Shown here: piece by piece, positions 62,833 to 63,134 of the stretch | Layout: each line of letters starts with the position of its first letter | Numbering within the stretch: position 1 is the first letter of the stretch | From: JAFDVL01 sp043736395 | Lineage (GTDB): Bacteria; Acidobacteriota; Blastocatellia; RBC074 | Direction: 5' to 3' | Assembly: GCA_043736395.1 (NCBI GenBank) | Contig: JAYTCQ010000032.1 | Span: forward strand, 1 to 63,134 | DNA: 63,134 bases | Notes under the pieces: model-generated | Database searches by the model: none | Seen by the model: only the letters and a program-made list of their open reading frames with translations | What the model was told of the DNA's origin: nothing | Program-made: the position numbers and the translations under genes

Positions 62833-63134
62833 TGCGCCCTTCCGTCACAGCTTGACGCACATTGATCTGCATCAGATTCAGTACAATGGTTTGATACAGA
62901 TCAATTTGTCGCTCGCACGCAGGAGCAAGTGCGTAATATTTTTCAGCCGCTTGACGGCATCTTTTTGGCAATTCAGGATCAGCCAATAATTCCAGGAGCG
63001 CGTGAAAAGCCTTTCGATAGGCTTCATCTGTATGTGCTTCTACTACCACGCCGACTCTTTCCCTCCGAATAATTTCATCGGTGTCACTGACGTTGGGAGT
63101 TGTAATGACAGGCAAACCGCACGCCCAATATTCT
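62825..63134 (-). CDS. Glycosyltransferase, C-terminal fragment (partial, cut by the window edge)
   Basis: The frame is open to the right edge. The visible end reads 'EYWACGLPVITTPNVSDTDEI', the nucleotide-sugar-binding region of GT4 enzymes, then 'RRERVGVVVEAHTDEAYRKA' and a helical C-terminus. Most of the protein is off the window. It overlaps the FkbM gene by eight bases. Confidence 0.85.
   Translation of the reverse strand, partial: EYWACGLPVITTPNVSDTDEIIRRERVGVVVEAHTDEAYRKAFHALLELLADPELPKRCRQAAEKYYALAPACERQIDLYQTIVLNLMQINVRQAVTEGRNE

Noticed and set aside
1..63134. CRISPR arrays, rRNA genes, prophage or insertion sequence with transposase
   Set aside because: No direct-repeat array with unique spacers, no rRNA sequence and no transposase or phage structural gene was seen on either strand.

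Overview
The window looks like a piece of an Acidobacteriota chromosome, most likely class Blastocatellia. The evidence is protein families only: an acidobacterial-type VWFA protein, a Solibacter-type TIGR03437 module joined to DUF4394, CRTAC1/UnbV FG-GAP proteins, a PqqD protein with a cysteine-rich tail, and many exported proteins with A/K-rich linkers. Intergenic space is full of long imperfect inverted repeats of several recurring families.

Layout. 1-2.1 kb: a type I restriction specificity subunit cut by the window edge and an orphan antitoxin. 2.1-7.4 kb: housekeeping (ExbB/TolQ-like channel, RlmB, zinc-ribbon coiled-coil protein, HemL, HolA). 7.4-8.4 kb: a Phd antitoxin with a toxin gene killed by two in-frame stops, and a small Cys-rich protein. 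8.4-18.7 kb: exported and membrane proteins (DUF1573 selenoprotein candidate, CRTAC1, PpiD-like isomerase, DUF4394, DUF4331, TauE). 18.8-21.5 kb: exported DinB, QueE, MOSC, QueC. 21.6-28 kb: exported TPR, peptidoglycan-binding, VWFA, PilZ and beta-propeller proteins, then a second selenoprotein candidate (rhodanese), DUF4087 and tRNA-Leu. 28.2-32.8 kb: WecB and a large hydrolase-NACHT-FGE fusion. 32.9-37.4 kb: a tight four-gene catabolic operon preceded by a possible IclR remnant. 37.6-44 kb: RpoD, DnaG, MutS2. 44-48.9 kb: two response regulators, a PG-binding/BON protein and a CocE-type hydrolase. 48.9-53.5 kb: HPr-kinase-like protein, MauE-thioredoxin fusion, nucleotidyltransferase and PqqD protein, resembling a peptide-modification cluster. 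53.6 kb to the end: a polysaccharide/glycan cluster.

The strongest unexpected signal is a pair of exported proteins in which an in-frame TGA sits where relatives carry a cysteine. In each case a short hairpin with a G at the start of its three-base loop follows, with the loop starting 22-23 bases after the TGA. These fit bacterial selenocysteine insertion. Conventional gene calling would split both genes. Other points of interest are the NACHT fusion, the PqqD protein with its six-cysteine tail beside a triple redox protein, and the dense inverted-repeat families, parts of which have entered coding sequence.
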